From assembly GCF_943912825.1 (NCBI RefSeq), contig NZ_CALTUX010000046.1:1-11269 (forward strand): a stretch of DNA of 11,269 nt, written 5' to 3'. Position 1 is the first letter of the stretch; every line of letters begins with the position of its first letter. Position numbers and translations under genes: made by a program. This DNA is from an uncultured Anaerococcus sp. Its GTDB lineage: Bacteria > Bacillota > Clostridia > Tissierellales > Peptoniphilaceae. The notes beneath the pieces are model-generated. The model did not search any database and was not told the DNA's origin. It worked only from the letters and a program-made list of their open reading frames with translations. Shown here in pieces: positions 4,938 to 11,269 of this stretch.

Positions 4938-5746
4938 TTAAATTCCTCCATGAATGAGTGTTTTTCTCCCCTTATTTGGTAGCCTAAGACCATGTCGCAG
5001 TTGACATTTTCTGCTGATCTTAGGATTGATTTTTCTACTTCTGGGTTATCTTTTTTTATCTCTGCAATTAGTTTTTTAATCTCAGCCCTGGTGTGGGATG
5101 AGGTGGACTTGGTGACTGTGCAGGCACAATCAAGGGCAGAAAGGCCTGCAAAGTCCCTCCACCTGATGATATCTTCTTCTTTGAGATAATATAGGGGCCT
5201 TATGAGGTCCATATCATCGAAGTTTTGGGCAGTAAGCCTTGGCTTCATGGTTTTAAAATTGCCCGCATAGAGGACATTCATCATGATTGTCTCGATGACA
5301 TCGTTCATGTGATGGCCTAGGGCTAGCTTGTTGCAGCCAAGGTCCTTGGCCTTGGCATAGAGAAAGCCCCTCCTCATCCTGGCGCAGAGATAGCAAGGAT
5401 TGCCCCCATCTGCCAAACTCTCTGATATGTCAAAGACCTTGGAATCGTAGATGCCAGCTGGGATTTGTAAATATTCCAGGTTATGATTTAACAGGTCTAG
5501 ATTTTCCTGATCATAACCTGGGTCCATGCAAATATATTTTACATCAAACATGACCGGGCCGTGCTTGTGGAGCTCTTCAATAAGCTTGGCTAGGATTAGG
5601 GAATCCTTGCCGCCAGATATTGCAACTCCGACCACATCCCCTTCGCTAATGAGTTCAAATTCCTTGATAGCCTTGATAAAAGGCGACCATATTTCTTTTC
5701 TATATTTTTTAATAAGTGATTTTTCTATTTCTTTAATGTCTGTCAT
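4934..5746 (-). CDS. TtcA-family tRNA 2-thiocytidine synthetase (PP-loop ATPase)
   Basis: A 270-residue member of the TtcA/TtuA branch of N-type ATP pyrophosphatases, which adenylate a tRNA base and exchange oxygen for sulfur; TtcA makes 2-thiocytidine at position 32. Visible features are the PP-loop SGGKDS (44-49), the CxxC pair C118/C121 in NPCYLCARMRRG, the GHHMNDVIET motif (144-153) and a second cysteine pair C207/C209 (LDCAC). CxxC plus a distal Cys are the ligands of the [4Fe-4S] cluster in TtcA. It is shorter than the E. coli enzyme (about 310 residues). The exact tRNA position modified cannot be read from sequence, so the symbol is left blank. The start is coupled to the preceding gene through an ATGA overlap and has only a weak Shine-Dalgarno. 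Oxygen-labile cluster use fits an anaerobe. Confidence 0.88.
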   Translation of the reverse strand: MTDIKEIEKSLIKKYRKEIWSPFIKAIKEFELISEGDVVGVAISGGKDSLILAKLIEELHKHGPVMFDVKYICMDPGYDQENLDLLNHNLEYLQIPAGIYDSKVFDISESLADGGNPCYLCARMRRGFLYAKAKDLGCNKLALGHHMNDVIETIMMNVLYAGNFKTMKPRLTAQNFDDMDLIRPLYYLKEEDIIRWRDFAGLSALDCACTVTKSTSSHTRAEIKKLIAEIKKDNPEVEKSILRSAENVNCDMVLGYQIRGEKHSFMEEFK

Positions 5747-6534
5747 AATATTATTTCTTTCGATGGTTGGTATCTTTTAGCTACTTCTAAGTCTATATCC
5801 TTGTCTGTATCAAGGCCTAGGCTCTTGAGATAGGATTCGACGGTGATTTTTGAGAGGGCTTCTGTATTATTTGTCTCTGACAAGTGGGAAAGGAAAACCG
5901 CTTCCTTCTTGCCCTCCAGGGCATCTCCTAGAGCCTCAGCCGCCTGGTCATTTGAAAGATGGCCCATCTTGCCCATGACCCTGAGCTTGAGCTTGTAAGG
6001 ATAAGGGCCAATTTTTAGGGCCTCCAGGTCGTGGTTTGCCTCCATGTAATAGACATCAGACCCTTTGATCTGATAGGCAATCTTCTCGTCAATGACCCCT
6101 GTATCTGTAATCAGGCTAATCTTTTTATTGGCCAGGTAAATTACAAAACCTACCGGCTCATAGGCATCATGGTAGGTTGAAATCGGATAAATATCCATGG
6201 CTTTAAAATTTAAAAATTCATTGGACTTAAAAATCTTAATCGATTCGTCCTTGAGGTTTTTGGTCTTAGGCAAATAGGCCTTCCAAGTGCCCTCGTTGGC
6301 ATAGATTGGAAGCTTAAACCTCTTGGCAAGGACAGCCGCCCCCTGGCTGTGGTCGGTGTGCTCGTGGGTTAGGAAAATCCCATCAAGGTCTGATGGATGT
6401 TCGCCAATTTCTGCCAAAAGATTTTCAATCTTCCTACCAGAAAAACCCGCATCGATTAGGATTTTGGTACCCTCATAGGATAAGAAGGAGGTATTGCCAG
6501 ATGAACCCGAAGATAGGACTACAAATCTATTCAT
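5743..6534 (-). CDS. Metallo-beta-lactamase fold hydrolase, WalJ/YycJ type
   Basis: A 263-residue soluble protein with the metallo-beta-lactamase fold. It has the opening VLSSGSSGNTSFL and ILIDAGFSGRKI seen in YycJ/WalJ proteins. Metal-binding residues are HEHTDH (57-62), H122 in YHDA, D144 in TDTG, ANHD (166-169), GHLSN (H192) and SHLS (H217). The family is a likely metal-dependent phosphodiesterase/nuclease-type enzyme; in Bacillus and Streptococcus it sits in the walRK operon and affects cell-wall and replication coordination. Here it is not next to walRK but in an operon with uppP, so a link to envelope physiology is suggestive only. The ATG (6532-6534) overlaps the upstream HAD gene by 8 nt and has a weak ribosome binding site, implying coupling. 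Confidence 0.88.
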   Translation of the reverse strand: MNRFVVLSSGSSGNTSFLSYEGTKILIDAGFSGRKIENLLAEIGEHPSDLDGIFLTHEHTDHSQGAAVLAKRFKLPIYANEGTWKAYLPKTKNLKDESIKIFKSNEFLNFKAMDIYPISTYHDAYEPVGFVIYLANKKISLITDTGVIDEKIAYQIKGSDVYYMEANHDLEALKIGPYPYKLKLRVMGKMGHLSNDQAAEALGDALEGKKEAVFLSHLSETNNTEALSKITVESYLKSLGLDTDKDIDLEVAKRYQPSKEIIL

Positions 6535-7348
6535 TTATATCCAGATACTTTCTGATAAAATCTGCTATGGATGGCTCATCGTTTGTGCCAATCACATAGT
6601 CAGCTGCCTTTCTAGTAGGCTCTGCCCCATTTCCCATGGCTACACCCACACCCACAAGGCCCACAGATTTTAAATCATTGAGTCCATCGCCAAAATACAT
6701 CATATTATCAAGACCAATTCCACTTATATCTGCCAAATCCCTCAAGGCCTCAGATTTGCCAGCCTTAGGGTTAAGAATTTCGCTGATAAAGGGAGCATTT
6801 CTCATATACTTAAATCTTTTTTCTATATCAGCCCTATGCTTATCCTCAAAGTCCTTTAGGATTTCAGGACTAGCTGAAAGGCAAACCCTAGCAATCTCAT
6901 CAGGAATGTCATCAAGGCTATCGTATTTAAGCCTTGGCATCCTCACCAGGCCCTTATCCTTAAGAAAGGCCTCGTTAGGCTCATCTTCATTGATAAAAAT
7001 GATATCCCTGGTATGGATAGACATCTGTAGCCTAGGGTCATCAATCTGGTCAAAAATAAAGGCCACATCATCCTTAGCCAGGCTCTTATTAACAAGGGCC
7101 CTGCCAGTGGAATTTTGCCTAATAAAGGCCCCAGTAGAAACAATAGAAAGGTCATCATCATTCATCAAATCAAGCCCTTCCCTAATCCACCAATGGCCAT
7201 TAAAAGTCCTGCCAGTGCAAAGGATAATCTTAATACCCATCTCCTTTAATTTTTTTATAAGGGCCTTAGTTTCATCTAGCACCTCGCCCTTGCTATTAAT
7301 AAGGGTCCCATCTATGTCAAAAGCAATTAGCTTAATATCTTTTTTCAA
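6527..7348 (-). CDS. Cof-type HAD-IIB family phosphatase
   Basis: A 273-residue haloacid-dehalogenase hydrolase of the Cof/IIB subfamily: motif I DIDGT (11-15; nucleophile D11, acid/base D13), motif II C-T-G-R (44-47), motif III K198 in NPKAGKSEAL, and motif IV FGDGLNDL (219-226). The alpha/beta type-IIB cap lies between motifs II and III (about 80-190). These enzymes dephosphorylate sugar phosphates, FMN or other small metabolites; the substrate is not predictable here. The start codon is TTG (7346-7348), chosen because AGAGG lies 6 nt upstream and the next residues MKKDIKLIAFDIDGT fit the family start. It is the first gene of the four-gene operon and overlaps the next by 8 nt. Confidence 0.9.
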   Translation of the reverse strand: MKKDIKLIAFDIDGTLINSKGEVLDETKALIKKLKEMGIKIILCTGRTFNGHWWIREGLDLMNDDDLSIVSTGAFIRQNSTGRALVNKSLAKDDVAFIFDQIDDPRLQMSIHTRDIIFINEDEPNEAFLKDKGLVRMPRLKYDSLDDIPDEIARVCLSASPEILKDFEDKHRADIEKRFKYMRNAPFISEILNPKAGKSEALRDLADISGIGLDNMMYFGDGLNDLKSVGLVGVGVAMGNGAEPTRKAADYVIGTNDEPSIADFIRKYLDINE

Positions 7349-7393
7349 TTCTTACCTCTTTACTAAATCTAAAACACATTTCAAATCCTTATT

Positions 7394-7422
7394 ATTTTAC
7401 TATTCTGGGGACCTATATTCAA
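7394..7422 (-). promoter_or_regulatory. Promoter of the HAD-walJ-ttcA-uppP operon
   Basis: Read leftward, TTGAAT (7417-7422) and TAAAAT (7394-7399, 5 of 6) are spaced by exactly 17 bp. A start near 7387 gives about 39 nt of leader before the TTG start. The -35 lies only a few bases downstream of the terminator of the Mg2+ ATPase gene. Confidence 0.65.
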
Positions 7423-7425
7423 TTG

Positions 7426-7446
7426 AAAAAGACCCCAGCTGGGGCC
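7426..7446 (-). terminator. Rho-independent terminator of the Mg2+ ATPase gene
   Basis: On the minus strand gcccc-agct-ggggt (palindrome ccccagctgggg at 7433-7444) is followed by TTTTT (7426-7430). It lies about 60 bp after the ATPase stop codon and just ahead of the next operon promoter. Confidence 0.8.
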
Positions 7447-7507
7447 TTAAGATTTATATTTGGGGGGATTTAAATATCTGACTTCCTATACAAAATTTTC
7501 CTTACCC

Positions 7508-10039
7508 CTATTTCCTAGAAAAGGAATTGTGTTTATAGAATCTCTTCTTCAAAACTTCTGCAAATAGGGCGTAGAGGATGGATATGCCTAGCATGGATGC
7601 GAGGGCTTTTAGTGGGAGTTTTACTAGGCCTAGGTAAGAGTTTATTGGGCTGTATATTATTGAAATTAATACGATACTTACGCTTAATATTGCTATTAGT
7701 AGGCCCTTGCTTGGTTTGCTTTTTATCACTGGTCTTGCCGTTCTTACTATTAGCATTACTACCATGGCTGATATGACGGATTCTAGCATCCAGCCAGTTT
7801 GGAAGAGTTTTTCGTCGGCTTTGAATATGAAGATTAAGACGAAAAATGTTAGGTAGTCAAAAAGTGAGGATGTAATGCCAAAGACTATCATGAATTTTTT
7901 GATAAATTTCATATCCCATTTTACTGGCTTTTCTAACCAAGCTTGATCTACTGAGTCTGAGGCTATCTGCAAGGATGGGAAGTCTGTCAATAAATTTGTT
8001 AGAAGGATTTGTTTTGGCAAAAGGGGTAGGAATTTTAAGAAAATACTTGCCCCTGCCATTGAAAACATATTTCCAAAGTTCGCACTTGTTGCGACAAATA
8101 TGTATTTCAAGGTATTTATAAAGGTTCTTCTTCCTTCTTTTATTCCAGATAAGAGTACTTTTAGGCTATTTTGCAAAAGTACAATAGAGGCTGCATCTTT
8201 GGCAGTGTCGACTGCTGTATCTACTGATATGCCCACATCTGCTTGCTTTATGGCTGGTGCATCATTTATGCCATCGCCCATATATCCTACGATTTCTCCA
8301 GCTTCCTTGTAGGCTCTTATTATTTTTTCCTTTTGATTTGGACTAATTTCTGCAAATATATCTATATCTAGGACTTTTTTGTTTAGCTGGCTTATAGAAT
8401 ATGAACTTAAATCTTGACCAAGCAAGATTTTTTCTGGATCTAGGCCTATCTGACTTCCGATATTTTTGGCGATTTCGCAATTGTCGCCTGTTATCATCTT
8501 TAAAGCAACACCTAGGTCATTCATCTGACTTATGACTTCTTTGATATCTTCCTTTAATGGGTCGATAAAGAGCAAAAAGCCTTTAAAAACCATGTCTTCT
8601 GCCTTCTCATTCTCAAAATCAGACTCATCGCTTAAGTCCTTATAAGCAAGACCCAAGACCCTGTAGCCCTGACTTGAGAACTTAGAAAATAAGTCAAATA
8701 TTTGGTCTTTGATTTCAGAAATTTCCCCAAGAGACCCGTCTTCCTTTTCATAAGAATCGCATATATTTACAATACTTTCAAAAGCACCCTTGGTTACCAT
8801 CAGATTTTTATTTGAAAGATCAGGGCCAGTTTTTACTAGTATACTTAGTATTTTATTTTCAAAAGAGTAGGGAATTTCAAATAGCTTCTTGTAGGCAGAA
8901 AAATCTTCTTTGTTCGCACCTAAAATAGCCTGGTCAATCGGATTTGCATAGCCTTCTTGAAAATATGAATTGATGGCCGCAAATTTACTTAAATCTCCTG
9001 ATTTTTCTCCATCGAAATTTAAGGCCCTATCAAGCTTGACCTTGCCCTTTGTAATTGTGCCTGTTTTATCAGAGCACATAATAGTCATTGACCCGAAATT
9101 TTCTATTGCATTTAGCTTTTTGACAATAACACCTTCCTCAGACATTCTCTTGGCGCCTTGAGATAGGTTTACACTGATTATGGCAGGCAACATCTGAGGT
9201 GTGAGGCCAACAGAAAGAGCCAAGGCGAACATAAAGGATTCTAAGAAAGGTTTATTTAAAATAATATTAAATATAAATATAAGGCCAATTAAGAAGCTTG
9301 TGACATGCAAAATTAAAGATCCAAAATCCTTTATCCCCTTCTCAAAGTCTGTATCAGAGTCCTTTTGACTTAGGGATGCAGTAATCTTGCCAAACTCTGA
9401 ATCTTTTGCTAAATTTACTACTACAGCCTTCCCAGACCCGCTAATCACATGAGTGCCCATCCAAAGGGCATTTTTCCTCTCAGATAAAGTAGTATTGGTA
9501 GGGATTTTCCCGCTTATCTTCTCCACTGGAAAGGTCTCACCTGTAAGGCTTGATTCGTCAGTTGAAAGAGAATTGCCCTCAAGGAGCAAACAATCAGCTG
9601 GAATCATATCGCCAGTTTTAACGCTAATAATATCACCAAGAGTCAAATCTGCATTATCAAGCTCAACAAAATCCCCATCTCTTAGGACAGAAGAAGTAAC
9701 ACTTACAGAAGAAAGGAGCCTTTTTACAGCATCCTTGGCCTTACTTTCATGAAGATAGCTTAAAATTGAAGAAATCATTATAATAATCAAGATAATAATC
9801 CCATCTGAATAATCCTTCATAAAAATCGACAAGATAGCCGCAAAAATCAAAATCATTGTTATAGAACTTTTAAATTGAGATAAGAAAATCATAAATTGAG
9901 ATTCCGACTTTCTCTTCTCAAAAACATTTTTACCATAAGATTCAATTCTATCAGAAGCTTGCTTGCTTGATAGACCGGCCTCACTTGAATCTAAGCTTTT
10001 TAAAACATAATCTTTATCATATGACCAAAAATCTTTCAT
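7508..10039 (-). CDS. mgtA: Mg2+-importing P-type ATPase (P3B, MgtA-like)
   Basis: This 843-residue membrane ATPase has all P-type landmarks: actuator TGET (166-169), phosphorylation site CSDKTGT (322-328, D324), TGDN (517-520) and hinge GDGINDAP (588-595). Subfamily marks point to P3B Mg2+ transporters: M4 motif GLTPQMLP (278-285), the GISVDTAVDTAKDAASIVLL stretch after the hinge, and M5-M6 with NFGNMFSMAGASIFL and LLTDFPSL. No N-terminal metal-binding Cys motif (CxxC) or CPC is present, which argues against heavy-metal ATPases; PEGL of Ca2+ pumps is also absent. M4 has Gln where enterobacterial MgtA has Glu (TPEMLP), a variant I believe is common outside enterobacteria. AGGAGG with a short 4-nt spacer supports the ATG. 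The gene has its own terminator and a long structured leader, suggesting regulation by attenuation. Confidence 0.88.
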   Translation of the reverse strand: MKDFWSYDKDYVLKSLDSSEAGLSSKQASDRIESYGKNVFEKRKSESQFMIFLSQFKSSITMILIFAAILSIFMKDYSDGIIILIIIMISSILSYLHESKAKDAVKRLLSSVSVTSSVLRDGDFVELDNADLTLGDIISVKTGDMIPADCLLLEGNSLSTDESSLTGETFPVEKISGKIPTNTTLSERKNALWMGTHVISGSGKAVVVNLAKDSEFGKITASLSQKDSDTDFEKGIKDFGSLILHVTSFLIGLIFIFNIILNKPFLESFMFALALSVGLTPQMLPAIISVNLSQGAKRMSEEGVIVKKLNAIENFGSMTIMCSDKTGTITKGKVKLDRALNFDGEKSGDLSKFAAINSYFQEGYANPIDQAILGANKEDFSAYKKLFEIPYSFENKILSILVKTGPDLSNKNLMVTKGAFESIVNICDSYEKEDGSLGEISEIKDQIFDLFSKFSSQGYRVLGLAYKDLSDESDFENEKAEDMVFKGFLLFIDPLKEDIKEVISQMNDLGVALKMITGDNCEIAKNIGSQIGLDPEKILLGQDLSSYSISQLNKKVLDIDIFAEISPNQKEKIIRAYKEAGEIVGYMGDGINDAPAIKQADVGISVDTAVDTAKDAASIVLLQNSLKVLLSGIKEGRRTFINTLKYIFVATSANFGNMFSMAGASIFLKFLPLLPKQILLTNLLTDFPSLQIASDSVDQAWLEKPVKWDMKFIKKFMIVFGITSSLFDYLTFFVLIFIFKADEKLFQTGWMLESVISAMVVMLIVRTARPVIKSKPSKGLLIAILSVSIVLISIIYSPINSYLGLVKLPLKALASMLGISILYALFAEVLKKRFYKHNSFSRK

Positions 10040-10278
10040 ACTGCCTCCTAGTTAATTAAAATATATTCCAAAGGCAATAAAAAGCAATTAAAAATACCAG
10101 TTTAGCTTTAGAACTAAGCTGGTATAGTCTTATATTTTTTAGATTATTACCAAATCCACCTAATCATAGGAAGTTTTCAAATTTTTAGTCCCGCCTCAAT
10201 CCATATCTAGTTTCCAACCGTCTTTAATACAATTAAACTGTTTCTCTTAACCTAGAAACTCTTTACATTTGAACATAG
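10040..10278 (-). promoter_or_regulatory. Structured leader of the Mg2+ ATPase gene
   Basis: The roughly 240-nt gap between the merR terminator and the ATPase start holds several minus-strand RNA hairpins: GTTTCT/AGAAAC (10240-10259), TTTAAT/ATTAAA (10223-10237) and a terminator-like hairpin at 10094-10125. AGTTTC at 10255-10260 could instead pair with GAAACT at 10209-10214, excluding the first hairpin. I could not match the M-box or Mn2+ (yybP-ykoY) riboswitch core motifs. Two very short ORFs are present, 9 codons at 10247-10276 and 6 codons at 10147-10167. I found no convincing promoter. Leader regulation is inferred from layout. Confidence 0.45.
10089..10125 (-). terminator. Attenuator-like terminator inside the Mg2+ ATPase leader
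   Basis: On the minus strand ATACCAG/CTGGTAT (10119-10125 with 10094-10100) plus TTAG/CTAA form an 11-bp stem with one A-C mismatch and an 8-nt loop. It runs directly into TTTTT (10090-10095 overlap). It lies about 50 nt upstream of the ATPase ATG and well after the merR terminator, so it would cut ATPase transcription short rather than end merR. Confidence 0.65.
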
Positions 10279-10317
10279 AAAAAGCACCTACTTAGTATTT
10301 AGTGTAAGTAAGTGCTT
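10279..10317 (-). terminator. Rho-independent terminator of the merR gene
   Basis: A 13-bp stem (10282-10294 with 10305-10317) with one position that is a G.U pair only in the minus-strand RNA, a 10-nt loop, and TTTTT at 10279-10283. It lies 9 bp after the merR stop codon. The wobble supports leftward use. Confidence 0.85.
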
Positions 10318-10325
10318 AACTATAA

Positions 10326-11177
10326 TTATTGATATCTATTATTTAAATACTGTTCATTTGCTTTTAAGAGCTTCTTATAGTAATCATCATAGGTCTTGCT
10401 GAATTTTCTAATAAGTGGAATTGCTATTTCATAATATTGATTTTCCTTCATAAAGTTTTTAAGCTTATCCTGGATCTGTTTCATCATGCTATTTTGATAC
10501 TCTTCACTATTTTTATAGGTTTCATATTGAGAAATTACATCCTCATTATCTTTCATCCATTTTTCAAAACTCTCTATAGCGTCGAGTTTAGCCTGATTTA
10601 TATCCTTTAAGGTTTTCATATCAAAGGGTGAGCTAATCTTCTCAATGTATTTTTTCTCTTCTTCAGTTAATTCAAAGGCAGGAAGTCTATCAAGATAAGC
10701 TATATATTTGTAAAAGGAATTCTTATCATCATTTTCTAATGGTTTATTCAAAAATGGTTGATAGGCAGCAAATAACATTTGTCCAAAATAGCCTGGAAAA
10801 GCAATTTCTAGTTTTTCATAGATAGTTTCTTCCACCTCAAGTAACGAAACTTTCTCATTGATTAGTTCATTGCTTTCACCTTTAACAATCATTTCTAGTA
10901 TTTCCTTCCTTTTTTCGTCAAGGTCCAATTGATGTTGTTTTTCCCTTAAAACAGAAGACAGAGTATGGCCACCTGACGATATACACTGATAAATATCTGA
11001 GATATTCATTCCCAATTTTCTAAATATAAATATCTTTTTTAGAATTTCTAAATCCTTAGTACTATAGTCTCTATAACCATTCTCAGATTTCTGAGGATGG
11101 ATAAGTCCTTTATCCTCATAATACTCTATTGCCTTCCTAGTTAGACCCGTTTCTTTTTGAATTTCACTTCTTAACAT
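10326..11177 (-). CDS. MerR-family transcriptional regulator with large C-terminal domain
   Basis: A 283-residue protein. Residues 2-68 are a MerR winged helix-turn-helix: SEIQKETGLTRKAIEYYEDKGLI, then the GYRDYS wing and FRKLGMNISDI. A coiled-coil dimerisation helix follows (about 75-100). The C-terminal 180 residues are a predominantly helical, charged domain (FPGYFGQMLFAAYQPFL at 127-143, then long Lys/Glu helices). There is no Cys-rich metal-binding loop as in MerR, CueR or ZntR, so a metal ligand is unlikely; a small-molecule effector domain like those of multidrug-type MerR proteins is possible. A perfect AAAGGAGGT lies 9 nt before the ATG. The gene probably represses or activates its own promoter (19-bp spacer, dyad) and is separated from the Mg2+ ATPase by a terminator, so control of that ATPase is not shown. 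Targets may also lie right of the window. Confidence 0.88.
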   Translation of the reverse strand: MLRSEIQKETGLTRKAIEYYEDKGLIHPQKSENGYRDYSTKDLEILKKIFIFRKLGMNISDIYQCISSGGHTLSSVLREKQHQLDLDEKRKEILEMIVKGESNELINEKVSLLEVEETIYEKLEIAFPGYFGQMLFAAYQPFLNKPLENDDKNSFYKYIAYLDRLPAFELTEEEKKYIEKISSPFDMKTLKDINQAKLDAIESFEKWMKDNEDVISQYETYKNSEEYQNSMMKQIQDKLKNFMKENQYYEIAIPLIRKFSKTYDDYYKKLLKANEQYLNNRYQ

Positions 11178-11200
11178 GGTTATCTACCTCCTTTGATTGA

Positions 11201-11231
11201 AGGATAACACTGTCCCCAACGGACATGTCAA
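11201..11231 (-). promoter_or_regulatory. MerR-type promoter with dyad operator in a 19-bp spacer
   Basis: Read leftward, a perfect -35 TTGACA (11226-11231) and a -10 TATCCT (11201-11206) are separated by 19 bp, the elongated spacing characteristic of MerR-controlled promoters. Within the spacer, TGTCC (11221-11225) and GGACA (11211-11215) form a perfect inverted repeat around GTTGG. It drives the merR gene itself, so autoregulation is the natural reading. Confidence 0.75.
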
Positions 11232-11240
11232 GCCCTATAT

Positions 11241-11269
11241 ATTATATAAAATTCCCACTTATCTATAAA
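11241..11269 (-). promoter_or_regulatory. Possible second, upstream leftward promoter
   Basis: TATAAT (11241-11246, perfect) lies 17 bp after TTTATA (11264-11269, 4 of 6) at the window edge. It could be an alternative merR promoter not under the dyad. AT-rich DNA makes chance matches likely. Confidence 0.35.

Noticed and set aside
6636..7481. 281-codon rightward open frame opposite the HAD gene
   Set aside because: The minus-strand frame carries all four HAD motifs; the plus-strand frame is a Ser/Leu/Ile-rich antisense shadow without a ribosome binding site.
7508..10039. Ca2+ or heavy-metal P-type ATPase
   Set aside because: No PEGL in M4, no CPC and no N-terminal CxxC domain; the TPQMLP motif and the M5-M6 sequence fit the P3B Mg2+ group better.
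10147..10167. Trp-type attenuator based on the MIRWIW mini-ORF
   Set aside because: The downstream gene is a Mg2+ ATPase, not a Trp biosynthesis or transport gene, and the ORF has no Shine-Dalgarno; kept only as a low-interest observation.
10040..10278. M-box or Mn2+ (yybP-ykoY) riboswitch
   Set aside because: I could not find the conserved core motifs of either in the minus-strand leader by eye. Left as an unassigned leader; a covariance search would decide.

Overview
The window looks like chromosome from a low-GC Gram-positive anaerobe, most plausibly a Peptoniphilaceae/Tissierellia member such as Anaerococcus or Peptoniphilus. This rests on AT-rich intergenic DNA, strong AGGAGG-type ribosome binding sites, CTA/AGG-rich codon use, and a gene set (RlmH, UppP, a WalJ-type hydrolase, a short TtcA-family enzyme, an MgtA-like ATPase) typical of Firmicutes. 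The taxon is inferred; no 16S gene is present. Nothing here is a phage, IS element or CRISPR array.

Layout. 1-240: the 5' end of a secreted-protein gene read leftward, with its promoter. 241-1119: about 880 bp without a gene. It runs from very AT-rich DNA into a GC-rich patchwork of palindromes built as a diverged tandem duplication (unit about 355-367 bp) that ends in three tandem 55-bp repeats abutting the rlmH stop. 1120-2018: a stand-alone ATP-cone protein gene translationally coupled to rlmH. 2190-3044: a membrane-anchored YpfJ-type zinc metallopeptidase gene broken by one in-frame TAA. Divergent from it, 3209-3985 is the only rightward gene, an apparently two-lobed retropepsin-like protein with degenerate catalytic motifs. 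The two share a 164-bp intergenic region with back-to-back promoters and an 11-bp inverted repeat.

4059-7422: a compact leftward operon, promoter - HAD phosphatase - WalJ/YycJ-type metallo-beta-lactamase fold protein - TtcA-family tRNA thiolase - UppP, with overlaps of 8, 4 and 4 nt. It ends at a nested hairpin that also terminates the convergent rightward gene. 7508-10039: a P3B-type (MgtA-like) Mg2+ P-type ATPase with its own terminator and a roughly 240-nt leader carrying a transcription attenuator-like hairpin. 10326-11177: a MerR-family regulator whose own promoter has the classic 19-bp spacer with a dyad operator, followed by a strong terminator.

Functionally the window is mostly housekeeping: 23S rRNA methylation, tRNA thiolation, undecaprenyl phosphate recycling for the cell wall, and Mg2+ import. 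The items most worth a second look are the repeat locus at 372-1116, the leader RNA of the Mg2+ ATPase, the nonsense-interrupted metallopeptidase and its divergent neighbour, and that neighbour's two-lobed aspartic-protease-like architecture. I see no convincing wholly new multi-gene system.
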